The notes below the pieces were generated by a model. It was given only the letters and a program-made list of their open reading frames with translations, did no database searches and was not told where the DNA came from. Both the position numbers and the translations under genes were made by a program. A stretch of DNA of 6,601 nucleotides, from contig JASLEF010000074.1 of NCBI GenBank assembly GCA_030151245.1, positions 1 through 6,601 on the forward strand, in the 5' to 3' direction. Shown one piece after another: positions 1 through 6,263 of the stretch. This DNA comes from Ignatzschineria sp. (GTDB lineage: Bacteria > Pseudomonadota > Gammaproteobacteria > Cardiobacteriales > Wohlfahrtiimonadaceae). The stretch's first letter is position 1. Each line of letters begins with the position of its first letter.

Positions 1-299
1 CCTGTAATTAACATTATAGTGGCAAGCAATTGACATTTATTGATTTTATCTTTTGAAATCTTAATCTCCGCTCTCATTTCGCCACTTGTAGCTTGCCCAT
101 CATCGCTGAACGAATTAAGGGCGCTACTGAATTTGTATTGATAATATGCTGAGAAAACTATCATTATCACACCACTCTTTTCAAACATGTCTTTTAAGAA
201 GGCAGATTCTGGATATAGAACCTCTAAAGTAAATATAGAGATAGATGCAGCAATAATTAGAAAGAACAGAGTTAAGAACCATTTATTTTTAAAGTACAT
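1..299 (-). CDS. Unrecognised small membrane protein, 3' end outside window
   Basis: An open frame begins with ATG at 299 (minus strand) and stays open for 99 codons to the left edge. The start is well supported: AGGAAG lies 4 bases upstream, and the gene begins 15 bp after the integrase stop, so the two are probably co-transcribed. The N-terminus (MYFKNKWFLTLFFLIIAASI) is a positively charged end followed by a hydrophobic helix at about residues 7-24. A second hydrophobic stretch lies near residues 42-54 (GVIMIVFSAYY), then a polar, acidic/basic segment (about 58-88), then the beginning of a third hydrophobic stretch at the edge. This suggests an inner-membrane protein with several helices. 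I do not recognise the family and see no catalytic motif. It could be an island cargo gene, possibly an exclusion or defence accessory, but that is only suggested by location. Confidence 0.6.
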   Translation of the reverse strand, partial: MYFKNKWFLTLFFLIIAASISIFTLEVLYPESAFLKDMFEKSGVIMIVFSAYYQYKFSSALNSFSDDGQATSGEMRAEIKISKDKINKCQLLATIMLIT

Positions 300-314
300 T
301 ACACTTCCTATTGA

Positions 315-1544
315 TTAAATCAACGAAATCCCCGCGTCTTTCAGTGCTCTCTCATTATTCTCTTTAGTGTCGCATTTGTCTATGAAGTCTGACCACCATT
401 GCAATAATTCTCGTCTTTGCTCAATGTATTGGGCTTTATTATATATAGCTCTAATCTGATCTCGCCCAGAGTGCGCGAGTGACGACTCTATAATATCTGG
501 CTTAAATAGCATTGATTCATTTAGTATAGTTGATGCTAAATGTCTGAATCCGTGAATTGTAGTATCAACGCCGGCACGATTGATTGCAATTCTCGGAGTT
601 TCTTTGTTGATGTGGCCATTCTTTCCCGACCCGACAAAAATGTGTCTTGAGTGCGGGTACTCGGATCTTAGCTCTTCAAGAATTTTCATTGATTGAGCTG
701 AGAGCGGAACGATATGCTCTTTTCTCATTTTCATTCTATTTTCAGGAATGATCATAATCTTTTTATTAAAATCTATCTCAGCCCAAGTCGCCTCACAAGC
801 TTCTTGAACACGAGTTATATTTCTTAACATGAACTCAATACAGAGCCTTGTTACTTTGTTAACGCCTTGATGGCTGAAAAACTCAACGATCTGATAGAGG
901 TCCTTTGGATTCAGCGATCGATGATTCTCGGAAACTGGGCGCTTAAACGCATCACGAGTTACCATTGCCACAGGGTTGATCTCACAAATACCACGAGCAA
1001 GAGCGAACGAGAACAATTGATTGAGAGCTGATCTTGTTCTGTGCAGGTACTCAAGAACGCCGCGATCTTCAAACGGCTGCAAAGCAATAGCGATATGCGC
1101 TGGTTTAATCGCTGTCATTTCCATTTTTCCGAGAGCTTTTAAGCAGTTTTTCTCAATGGCATTTTTAACTTGATTGGCGTATTTCTCTGATTTGGTTTCA
1201 GACCAACGATCCCACCACAGCTCAAAAACGGCCGTGAAGTCGGTTACGCTTTGCTTTGATTTTGGATTAATACCTAGAGCAACCTGCGATCTCAAATCTT
1301 GATGAATTGCTCTTGCTTGTGAAAGTGATATTTCAGGATATGATCCGATTATCATCGTGTCATATTTTGAGGTGTCGGGATTAACGAAACGATACTCCCA
1401 GCTTTTTGATCCGCTCACTAGTATCTTTATCGCAAGACCAGCGCCGTCAGATAGTCGGTACATCTTATCTTTTGGCTTGGCTTGTTTTATTTCACGATCA
1501 GTTAAAGGCTTCACTTTTGAAGCTCGTAGAATTGGTGCGCTCAT
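315..1544 (-). CDS. int: P4-type tyrosine site-specific integrase
   Basis: A 409-residue tyrosine recombinase that would integrate and excise the host island by strand exchange between attP and attB. The N-terminal arm-binding domain (DUF4102 type) spans about residues 10-95, with the typical LTDREIKQAKPKDKMYRLSDGAGL-like start and the GSYPEISLSQAR motif. A SAM-like core-binding domain follows at about 100-195 and the catalytic domain at about 205-390. Catalytic residues are visible: R245 (in TRVQEACEATW), K272 (RMKM), H331 and R334 (HGFRH), H358 (SLAHSG) and nucleophile Y368 (IRAIYNKAQY), so the enzyme looks functional. The usual RPGE around the first Arg is RVQE here. The open frame continues upstream to 1712, but I chose ATG 1544 because the family starts about 10-15 residues before the LTDREIK motif, and the extra 56 residues are low-complexity and cover repeats. 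The Shine-Dalgarno (GCGGGA) is weak. ATG 1574 is an alternative. The gene is divergent from the Zorya operon. Confidence 0.93.
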   Translation of the reverse strand: MSAPILRASKVKPLTDREIKQAKPKDKMYRLSDGAGLAIKILVSGSKSWEYRFVNPDTSKYDTMIIGSYPEISLSQARAIHQDLRSQVALGINPKSKQSVTDFTAVFELWWDRWSETKSEKYANQVKNAIEKNCLKALGKMEMTAIKPAHIAIALQPFEDRGVLEYLHRTRSALNQLFSFALARGICEINPVAMVTRDAFKRPVSENHRSLNPKDLYQIVEFFSHQGVNKVTRLCIEFMLRNITRVQEACEATWAEIDFNKKIMIIPENRMKMRKEHIVPLSAQSMKILEELRSEYPHSRHIFVGSGKNGHINKETPRIAINRAGVDTTIHGFRHLASTILNESMLFKPDIIESSLAHSGRDQIRAIYNKAQYIEQRRELLQWWSDFIDKCDTKENNERALKDAGISLI

Positions 1545-1556
1545 GTTATAATCCCG

Positions 1557-1673
1557 CTTATCAGATGTACTCATTAAGAAGTTGTCAGTTAGTAGATACT
1601 CATTACCGTACTCATTAGTGTCAGAAGTTAATAGGGTAAGGTAGAGTAAGATATATATTCTAATACTGATAAG
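1557..1673. repeat. Inverted repeat CTTATCAG/CTGATAAG flanking the integrase leader
   Basis: CTTATCAG at 1557-1564 and its exact reverse complement CTGATAAG at 1666-1673 lie 101 bases apart and bracket the direct repeats upstream of int. Eight-base matches of this kind can arise by chance in AT-rich DNA. If real, they could be sites for a regulator or recombination directionality factor acting at the integrase promoter. Function is inferred from position only. Confidence 0.25.
1568..1617. repeat. Three direct copies of TACTCATTA upstream of int
   Basis: Exact TACTCATTA copies occur at 1568-1576, 1597-1605 and 1609-1617 (TAATGAGTA on the integrase strand), with starts 29 and 12 bases apart. 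They sit 24-73 bases upstream of the chosen integrase start. P4-type and other tyrosine integrases bind short repeated arm sites flanking the attachment core, and some also repress their own promoter through them, so arm-type sites or an operator are the likeliest roles. The repeats are seen directly; the function is inference. The longer reading of the integrase would place these repeats inside its coding sequence. Confidence 0.5.
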
Positions 1674-1727
1674 ATAGCATTTATAGTGAGTTGTCGGAAT
1701 AAGGAAAAACAAGGTAAGAAGAATGTG

Positions 1728-1748
1728 CGATTGCCTCTTTTTCCGCCA
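1728..1748 (+). other. Candidate att core: tRNA 3'-end-like fragment
   Basis: The plus strand reads CGATTGCCTC then TTTTTCCGCCA, which resembles the last part of a bacterial tRNA-Ser gene: T-loop remnant (CGAtT), T-stem 3' strand, seven-base acceptor strand TTTTTCC, discriminator G and CCA. The sequence further left (1700-1727) does not form the matching T-stem, so no complete tRNA is present. P4-type integrases commonly use the 3' end of tRNA genes as attB, leaving such a fragment as a direct repeat at the far island end. It lies upstream of int and directly before a hairpin terminator, as expected for the 3' flank of a tRNA gene. The tRNA identity and att role are inferred; the intact tRNA gene is not in the window. 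Confidence 0.42.
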
Positions 1749-1754
1749 TTTTAG

Positions 1755-1789
1755 AAAACCCTGTAACTCTTAGAGTTGCAGGGTTTTTT
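1755..1789 (+). terminator. Rho-independent terminator
   Basis: AAAACCCTGTAACTC (1755-1769) pairs with GAGTTGCAGGGTTTT (1773-1787) across a three-base TTA loop, with a single G-U wobble (1764/1778). The right arm runs into six T residues (1784-1789). The hairpin is strong and best oriented for plus-strand transcription. The minus strand offers only four U residues after the GGG, so activity in that direction would be weaker. No plus-strand gene precedes it in the window. It follows the tRNA-like 3' end at 1728-1748, so it may be the former terminator of that tRNA gene. It also insulates the Zorya operon from upstream transcription. Confidence 0.85.
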
Positions 1790-1848
1790 GCTATCTGCTT
1801 TTAGATAGATTTTTATGCTTTGTAAGAAGAGACTAAAGAGGAAATTAT
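1788..1848 (+). promoter_or_regulatory. Leader of the Zorya operon: possible promoter and zorA RBS
   Basis: Because a terminator ends at 1789, the operon promoter must lie in the next 60 bases if it is local. A possible -35 TTGCTA (1788-1793) is followed after 17 bases by TTTTAT (1811-1816). Each matches the consensus imperfectly, and TATGCT at 1814-1819 is an alternative -10. The ribosome binding site AAAGAGGA at 1835-1842 is clear and lies 6 bases before ATG 1849. No operator-like palindrome was seen. The RBS is solid; the promoter boxes are tentative. Confidence 0.4.
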
Positions 1849-3621
1849 ATGCTAGAAATATTCCAAAGTTTATGGCCTGATTTTGATGCATTATGGCAGT
1901 GGCAAGGGGATGGCTTAACCGCACTTTTTGTGGTCATATTATTTCTAATATTTTTGAGTTCTAGTTTATATATTTTTATTCAATATAGAAAATCTAAAAA
2001 AAGAGTTAAAAGTTTAGATGAGCTATTTGGGAAATATCAAACGCTTAATATCTATGAGGAACAATATACTTTTGAGCAAGATGTCGAGAATATATCTTCA
2101 GAGAACAGTAAAAGGTTATTAAAAGAGTATAAATCGACACTGATTTGTTCACCTAAGGGGCAGAAGATTTATGGCGGTCTTGCTGCGGATTATTTCTTTA
2201 ATACAAATACACTCGCATCTGGAATAACAAAAAATCGGTTATTGATCGCGGTTCCAAGTATTCTAGTAGCGATGGGGGTTTTAGGAACATTTGTGGGGTT
2301 AACTTCAGGGTTACGAGGATTAGATATCCATAGTGATGAGATTGAAGTTTTAAAAGATGGGATAGGGCAGTTAGTTGCTGGGGTTTCACTTGCTTTTATG
2401 ACCTCTATTTGGGGAGTTGGATTAAGTTTATTACTCAATTTCTATGAGAAAATGTCAGCAGGACGTATTGAGATTCAAATTCTGAGATTAAACGATAAAA
2501 TAGAGCAAATTTTCCCGCAAGCCTCACCAGAAAGAGCATTGCAAAGTATTTCAGACAATAGTGAAGAGAGTAAAGATGCATTATTAGAACTGCATGAAAA
2601 ACTCGGGTCAACAATGCAAGAGGCAGTGAAAGGTCTTAGTAAAGACTTTGAAGAAGCGATTACCTCAGCTTTAAATAATGTGATGAAACCCGCCATAGAA
2701 ACCTTAGTAACGACAACGCAAGATCAATCATCTCATGCTTTAGAAGGGCTTGTAACGCAGTTTACTGAAGGAATGAGAGAGGCAGGAATGCAGCAGGAGT
2801 CACAACTACGAGAAGCAGGTGAAGTTGTCAATAAAGCAACAATGCAGATGGGAATTGAATTAAAAGAGTTTATTGACGTTCAAAAAGCCCAAACAGAACG
2901 ACTCTCAACGCAAGAGGGGGAGCGCCAAGTATTAATCGATGGTCAGCTTAATCGTTTACGAGATCAATATGAAGGATTTTTATCAGCTGCAACAGATTCT
3001 GAAAAGTCCAATCAAGAGGCTTCACAGGCATTATTAACGCAGCAAGAAGAAATTTTAACGCACTTAACCCAAGTTACTGAAGCTATGCGTAAAAGTGGGC
3101 AAAATCTTGATAATAGTAGTAATCAATTGGGGATTTTATCAGGGAATTTAAAACAGCTTACTGATACCTTTAGTGGGACGTTGGCAAGCATTGGAAATAC
3201 GATTAATAGTGCGAGTGAACGTAATGAGGAAGTCGCTAATTTATTGAGTGATCAACTACAATCTTTAGATGGGGTTACTCAGGCGCTACGAGATAGTGGG
3301 GAAACACTTGGTAAGAGTGCTGAGTTAGCGCGAGACGGTTTTACACAATTAGAGACGCATCAGACAACATTCTTAGCAGGAATGAAGCGTGAATTTAACG
3401 ATGTTTCTACTCATTTAACAGATGAGGTAGAATCTCTACAGAAAACCGTCAGTCAGTGGTTAGCGGATTATAATGAGCAAGTAACCACTCAGATTTCAGA
3501 TCGATTTAAAGAGTGGAATGATGAGACAACGCGGTTTGCGACATCAATGCATTCAACAGTGTCGGCAATTGCGGCTTTAGTAGATGAGATAGAGAGTAAG
3601 ACTAAAAGGAATAGATCGTGA
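1849..3621 (+). CDS. zorA: ZorA: MotA/ExbB-like stator protein with long cytoplasmic tail
   Basis: Pentameric motor subunit of Zorya phage defence, expected in the inner membrane around a ZorB dimer. Residues 23-45 form the first membrane helix (LTALFVVILFLIFL). Helices at about 131-152 and 172-198 form the MotA/TolQ/ExbB core, with the family motif GVLGTFVGLTSGL (143-155; polar T147 lines the channel in this family) and T185/S186 in the last helix. From about 205 to 590 the protein is almost entirely polar and helical, rich in Gln, Ser, Thr and Glu, with no further membrane segment, matching the intracellular tail of ZorA. A weak internal repeat occurs in the tail (VTEAMRKSG at 409 and VTQALRDSG at 476). 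At 590 residues it is shorter than the roughly 700-residue E. coli type I protein as I remember it. ATG 1849 is supported by AAAGAGGA. It overlaps zorB by 4 bp. Flagellar MotA is excluded by the tail and the neighbours. Confidence 0.9.
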   Translation: MLEIFQSLWPDFDALWQWQGDGLTALFVVILFLIFLSSSLYIFIQYRKSKKRVKSLDELFGKYQTLNIYEEQYTFEQDVENISSENSKRLLKEYKSTLICSPKGQKIYGGLAADYFFNTNTLASGITKNRLLIAVPSILVAMGVLGTFVGLTSGLRGLDIHSDEIEVLKDGIGQLVAGVSLAFMTSIWGVGLSLLLNFYEKMSAGRIEIQILRLNDKIEQIFPQASPERALQSISDNSEESKDALLELHEKLGSTMQEAVKGLSKDFEEAITSALNNVMKPAIETLVTTTQDQSSHALEGLVTQFTEGMREAGMQQESQLREAGEVVNKATMQMGIELKEFIDVQKAQTERLSTQEGERQVLIDGQLNRLRDQYEGFLSAATDSEKSNQEASQALLTQQEEILTHLTQVTEAMRKSGQNLDNSSNQLGILSGNLKQLTDTFSGTLASIGNTINSASERNEEVANLLSDQLQSLDGVTQALRDSGETLGKSAELARDGFTQLETHQTTFLAGMKREFNDVSTHLTDEVESLQKTVSQWLADYNEQVTTQISDRFKEWNDETTRFATSMHSTVSAIAALVDEIESKTKRNRS

Positions 3622-4373
3622 GAAAAAGACCTTTTACGACAAAGAAGTTAGATGAAGAGAATCCTTATTGGATGTCTTTTTCAGATATGATGTCAGCATT
3701 ATTAATGGTATTTATTCTTGCCTCTATTATTTTGATTCTCCAATTAATGGAGCGCCAGCAAGAGTTTAAAGAGCAGGTAAAAGAATTTAACCAAGAAATT
3801 CTTTTATTAAAGAAAGCGGAAGAAGTAAGACGAACGATTTTAATAGAAGTCGCTGAGGCCCTACAAAAAGAGGGGATTAATGTTGAAGTCAGTGAGAATC
3901 ACACTGTTTTAAGAATTCCTAATGAACTCCTTGGATTTGATACGGGAGCTTTTGAAATTCAGCCACGTTATGCACAAACGGCTATGACAATTGGCGAGAC
4001 GCTTTATAAAGTCATTAATCAGGATGATCGCACAGATTATTTAGATACCATTTTTATTGAAGGACATACTGATAACCGACCTTTAAGAGGATTATTAGGA
4101 AAAGGAAATTGGGGACTTTCTACATTTAGATCTATCTCATTATGGCAGTTTTGGAACGAGAGATTAGATGCGGAAATGATGCTTGATCAAATGGTTAATA
4201 AAGATAATGCCCCTTTATTTTCGGTTAGTGGTTATGCAGATACGAGACCGGTGATAAAAGAGCAGATGACTGAGTCGGATTATAAAAAGAATCGACGAAT
4301 TGATATTCGATTTACTATTAGGCGACCAGAAAGTGCAGATTATGAGGTTATACGAGCAAAGCTCGAGAGGTGA
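3618..4373 (+). CDS. zorB: ZorB: MotB/OmpA-like stator and peptidoglycan anchor
   Basis: A 251-residue partner of ZorA that forms the ion-conducting rotor/stator core and binds the cell wall. The N-terminus has YWMSFSDMMSALLMVFILAS: W18 then D23, the membrane-embedded proton-carrying Asp of the MotB/ExbD/TolR type, in a single helix at about 21-44. A charged linker/coiled coil follows (45-85). The C-terminal OmpA-like domain (about 95-235) shows EGHTDNRP (148-155), a NWGLSTFRS segment in place of the usual NxxLSxxRA (164-172), GYADTRP (205-211) and NRRIDIRF (225-232), the peptidoglycan-binding signature. The start is GTG at 3618, overlapping the zorA stop (GTGA), with AGGA seven bases upstream. 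The next in-frame ATG (residue 19) would remove the pre-helix segment, so GTG is preferred. It ends 3 bp before zorC. Alternative identities (MotB, TolR) are unlikely given the zorA/zorC neighbours. Confidence 0.92.
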   Translation: MRKRPFTTKKLDEENPYWMSFSDMMSALLMVFILASIILILQLMERQQEFKEQVKEFNQEILLLKKAEEVRRTILIEVAEALQKEGINVEVSENHTVLRIPNELLGFDTGAFEIQPRYAQTAMTIGETLYKVINQDDRTDYLDTIFIEGHTDNRPLRGLLGKGNWGLSTFRSISLWQFWNERLDAEMMLDQMVNKDNAPLFSVSGYADTRPVIKEQMTESDYKKNRRIDIRFTIRRPESADYEVIRAKLER

Positions 4374-4376
4374 TTA

Positions 4377-6263
4377 ATGATTAAATTGCCAAGAATACAG
4401 TTCAATTTACCGCGTTTTGAACATCATATTCAGGCGTGGCAAAAACTAAATGTCGCCCTGGAAGAGACCACCAAAAAAGCAGGAAAGGGCCAAAATTTTC
4501 TTCTGAAAATGGAAGAGATGAAGAGATTAATTGAACAGAAGCGTTGGGCGCAGTTAGACTCAGAATTGACGGCTTCTATTGGAGTGAGGGCATTGTTTAA
4601 TATATGGGACGAATCATTACCTCATCTTCAATCAAGCTTAACGACGGCGCGTTTACATGGGATTATTGCGGAGCATGATGGCTTAACAATATTAGCGTTA
4701 AACCTATTAATGGGAATTTATTTCAAATATTATGATGAGATAAATTTAAATAGCGAAGATGCTTCGGGTTTACGATTGGTTCAAGAGATCATAGAATCAG
4801 AACTCCTTAAAAGGATTGAAGGACGAAAGCAGGCAGATTTTGCGAATTCTGAAAGTGGCTTTAAGCAACTCTATGATTCACGATATTATCTTTTTACTAA
4901 AAATGCGGTGATGAATATCACGACTAAAGCAAGCAAAGAGAAGAAAAAGTTAGAAAAAATATTTTATGAGGTGGGTATTTCTAAAATTGCCACCTCTGGT
5001 CGATTCCATGATGCTTGTCGTGGGGCTTATTATCTACTACAGTTAAAGACAATTCCATTAGGAGAGCCCCATAAGATTCTTGATGAGATGTTAAATGAGA
5101 ATGTTTATTCGGTACCTTATCGTGATGGGCAAACGTTAGGATTTGAAGCAATCTCTATCTTGCTTGATAGAACGGAAGAAAATCCCTCTAAAGAGTGGAC
5201 AAATTGGATCGTAGAGATTGCTGGTGATCCTCGATTAGGCATTGCAAGTCAGGGATATAAACGGTACTGGCTAGCCCTTGGGGAGGCGCGAGTTGCTAAA
5301 GTTTTAGCATCATTAGCCAATTTAGATCTAGGATTATTCTTAAAAGCGGTAGAAGAGTATGGTAATGAGTTAAATGATACTTCATTACAAAGAATGTTTC
5401 CTGCGCGTAAACGATTCTTGGAGGGTTTGCTTGATCTGAAACTCATCCGTAATGCGCGATTAATGATGGGGAATACCGCAGAGGTTCGTGTTAAAAAAAT
5501 TCTTGGAGATGAGCGGTTTAAGGATAGTCATATTCGTTTAGGGGGAGATTTATCACAACATGTCATCATTTATCTAGATTGTGGGGATTTCCACATTATA
5601 GAAGGCTCTCATAGCTTTAGAGTATGGCTGTACTTGAAACGACCATCTGCAAATCTTATGAACTTTAATTTTAGAGGACCTTTGCTTCGAGGATCTTTAA
5701 TTACAAGGGTACCTACTAATTATAAAAAAGAATATCCAGATCTTCCTTACGCTGCATTTTCACATAATGGAAATGGTTGGATATTAGATTCGATTAATTT
5801 CTTAGCAGAGCAAGGTATTCATTTAGATGCAGGGGCATTAACGGATAACAAATCAATTATTGAGAGATTTAAATATGCACCTAAGCCTTTACGCCAAAAT
5901 TATATTTCCAGCAATATAGGTGTGCAATCTCAACAAGAGAGGAGTGCCTCAATGCGATCTCAATTTAAAGAAGAGCCTCGTCAAACAGTGATCTCTCATA
6001 GACCCGCTGATATTGGTATAGGAAAAAAAGAGCTGGACTTAACTGTTCAAGGGTTGAAAATTTTGCATCAGATCTCGTTATCCCCCAATATTACATCTGG
6101 AGAATTAGCTGCTGAACTAGGGGTTGAAAGCCTTTCAATGATGTTAAATGGCTCTTTAAGAAGATATTGTTTCTCTTTAATCCAACAACAGGAAAATCGT
6201 TGGAAATTAACGAGATTGGGTGAAGAGACTGTTCAGAAGGCTTTGAATGAAGGAAAACTATGA
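4377..6263 (+). CDS. zorC: ZorC: EH-signature protein with winged-helix-like C-terminus
   Basis: A 628-residue soluble protein in the position of ZorC, the cytoplasmic DNA-associated effector of type I Zorya. Residues about 1-270 are helical and not recognisable by motif. The EH-signature region begins at about 277 (WIVEIAGDPRLG, then RYW at 296-298) and continues through a beta-rich segment with the conserved Glu in HIIEGSHSF (E409) and the conserved His in FSHNGNGW (H463), followed by WILDSINFLAEQG. These would correspond to the Glu/His pair shown to be needed in E. coli ZorC. Residues about 505-550 are a polar linker. Residues 555-628 look like a winged helix: VQGLKILHQISLSPNITSGE, LAAELGVESLSMML, RRYCFSLIQ, then WKLTRLGEETVQKAL. 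The start ATG 4377 has GAGAGG six bases upstream and lies 3 bp after zorB. The stop overlaps the next start (ATGA). It is somewhat longer than the E. coli protein (about 560 residues, from memory). Confidence 0.85.
   Translation: MIKLPRIQFNLPRFEHHIQAWQKLNVALEETTKKAGKGQNFLLKMEEMKRLIEQKRWAQLDSELTASIGVRALFNIWDESLPHLQSSLTTARLHGIIAEHDGLTILALNLLMGIYFKYYDEINLNSEDASGLRLVQEIIESELLKRIEGRKQADFANSESGFKQLYDSRYYLFTKNAVMNITTKASKEKKKLEKIFYEVGISKIATSGRFHDACRGAYYLLQLKTIPLGEPHKILDEMLNENVYSVPYRDGQTLGFEAISILLDRTEENPSKEWTNWIVEIAGDPRLGIASQGYKRYWLALGEARVAKVLASLANLDLGLFLKAVEEYGNELNDTSLQRMFPARKRFLEGLLDLKLIRNARLMMGNTAEVRVKKILGDERFKDSHIRLGGDLSQHVIIYLDCGDFHIIEGSHSFRVWLYLKRPSANLMNFNFRGPLLRGSLITRVPTNYKKEYPDLPYAAFSHNGNGWILDSINFLAEQGIHLDAGALTDNKSIIERFKYAPKPLRQNYISSNIGVQSQQERSASMRSQFKEEPRQTVISHRPADIGIGKKELDLTVQGLKILHQISLSPNITSGELAAELGVESLSMMLNGSLRRYCFSLIQQQENRWKLTRLGEETVQKALNEGKL

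Noticed and set aside
30..58. Perfect -35 box TTGACA on the plus strand at 30-35
   Set aside because: The position 17 bases downstream reads TTGAAA, a poor -10, and no plus-strand gene follows. It lies inside the minus-strand membrane protein gene.
1357..1618. Two short plus-strand open frames (64 and 70 codons) over the integrase 5' end
   Set aside because: Both overlap the well-supported integrase coding sequence on the other strand, and neither shows a recognisable domain.
1545..1712. Longer integrase reading from an ATG at 1712, adding 56 residues
   Set aside because: The extra residues are low-complexity and hydrophobic, unlike any P4-type integrase N-terminus. They cover the direct repeats and have no clear ribosome binding site. 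The family begins just before the LTDREIK motif.
1700..1748. A complete tRNA gene ending at 1748
   Set aside because: Only the last 20 or so bases look tRNA-like. The expected T-stem 5' strand, anticodon arm and acceptor 5' strand are missing to the left.
2190..2438. Minus-strand open frame of 82 codons inside zorA
   Set aside because: It is antisense to the conserved membrane core of zorA, has no recognisable protein features, and is best explained by zorA codon usage. The same applies to the minus-strand frames at 2475-2696, 5249-5446 and 6279-6581.
1849..4373. Flagellar MotA/MotB or TolQ-TolR/ExbB-ExbD pair
   Set aside because: The very long helical tail on the first protein, the adjacent EH-signature gene and the absence of flagellar, tol or tonB neighbours point to Zorya instead.
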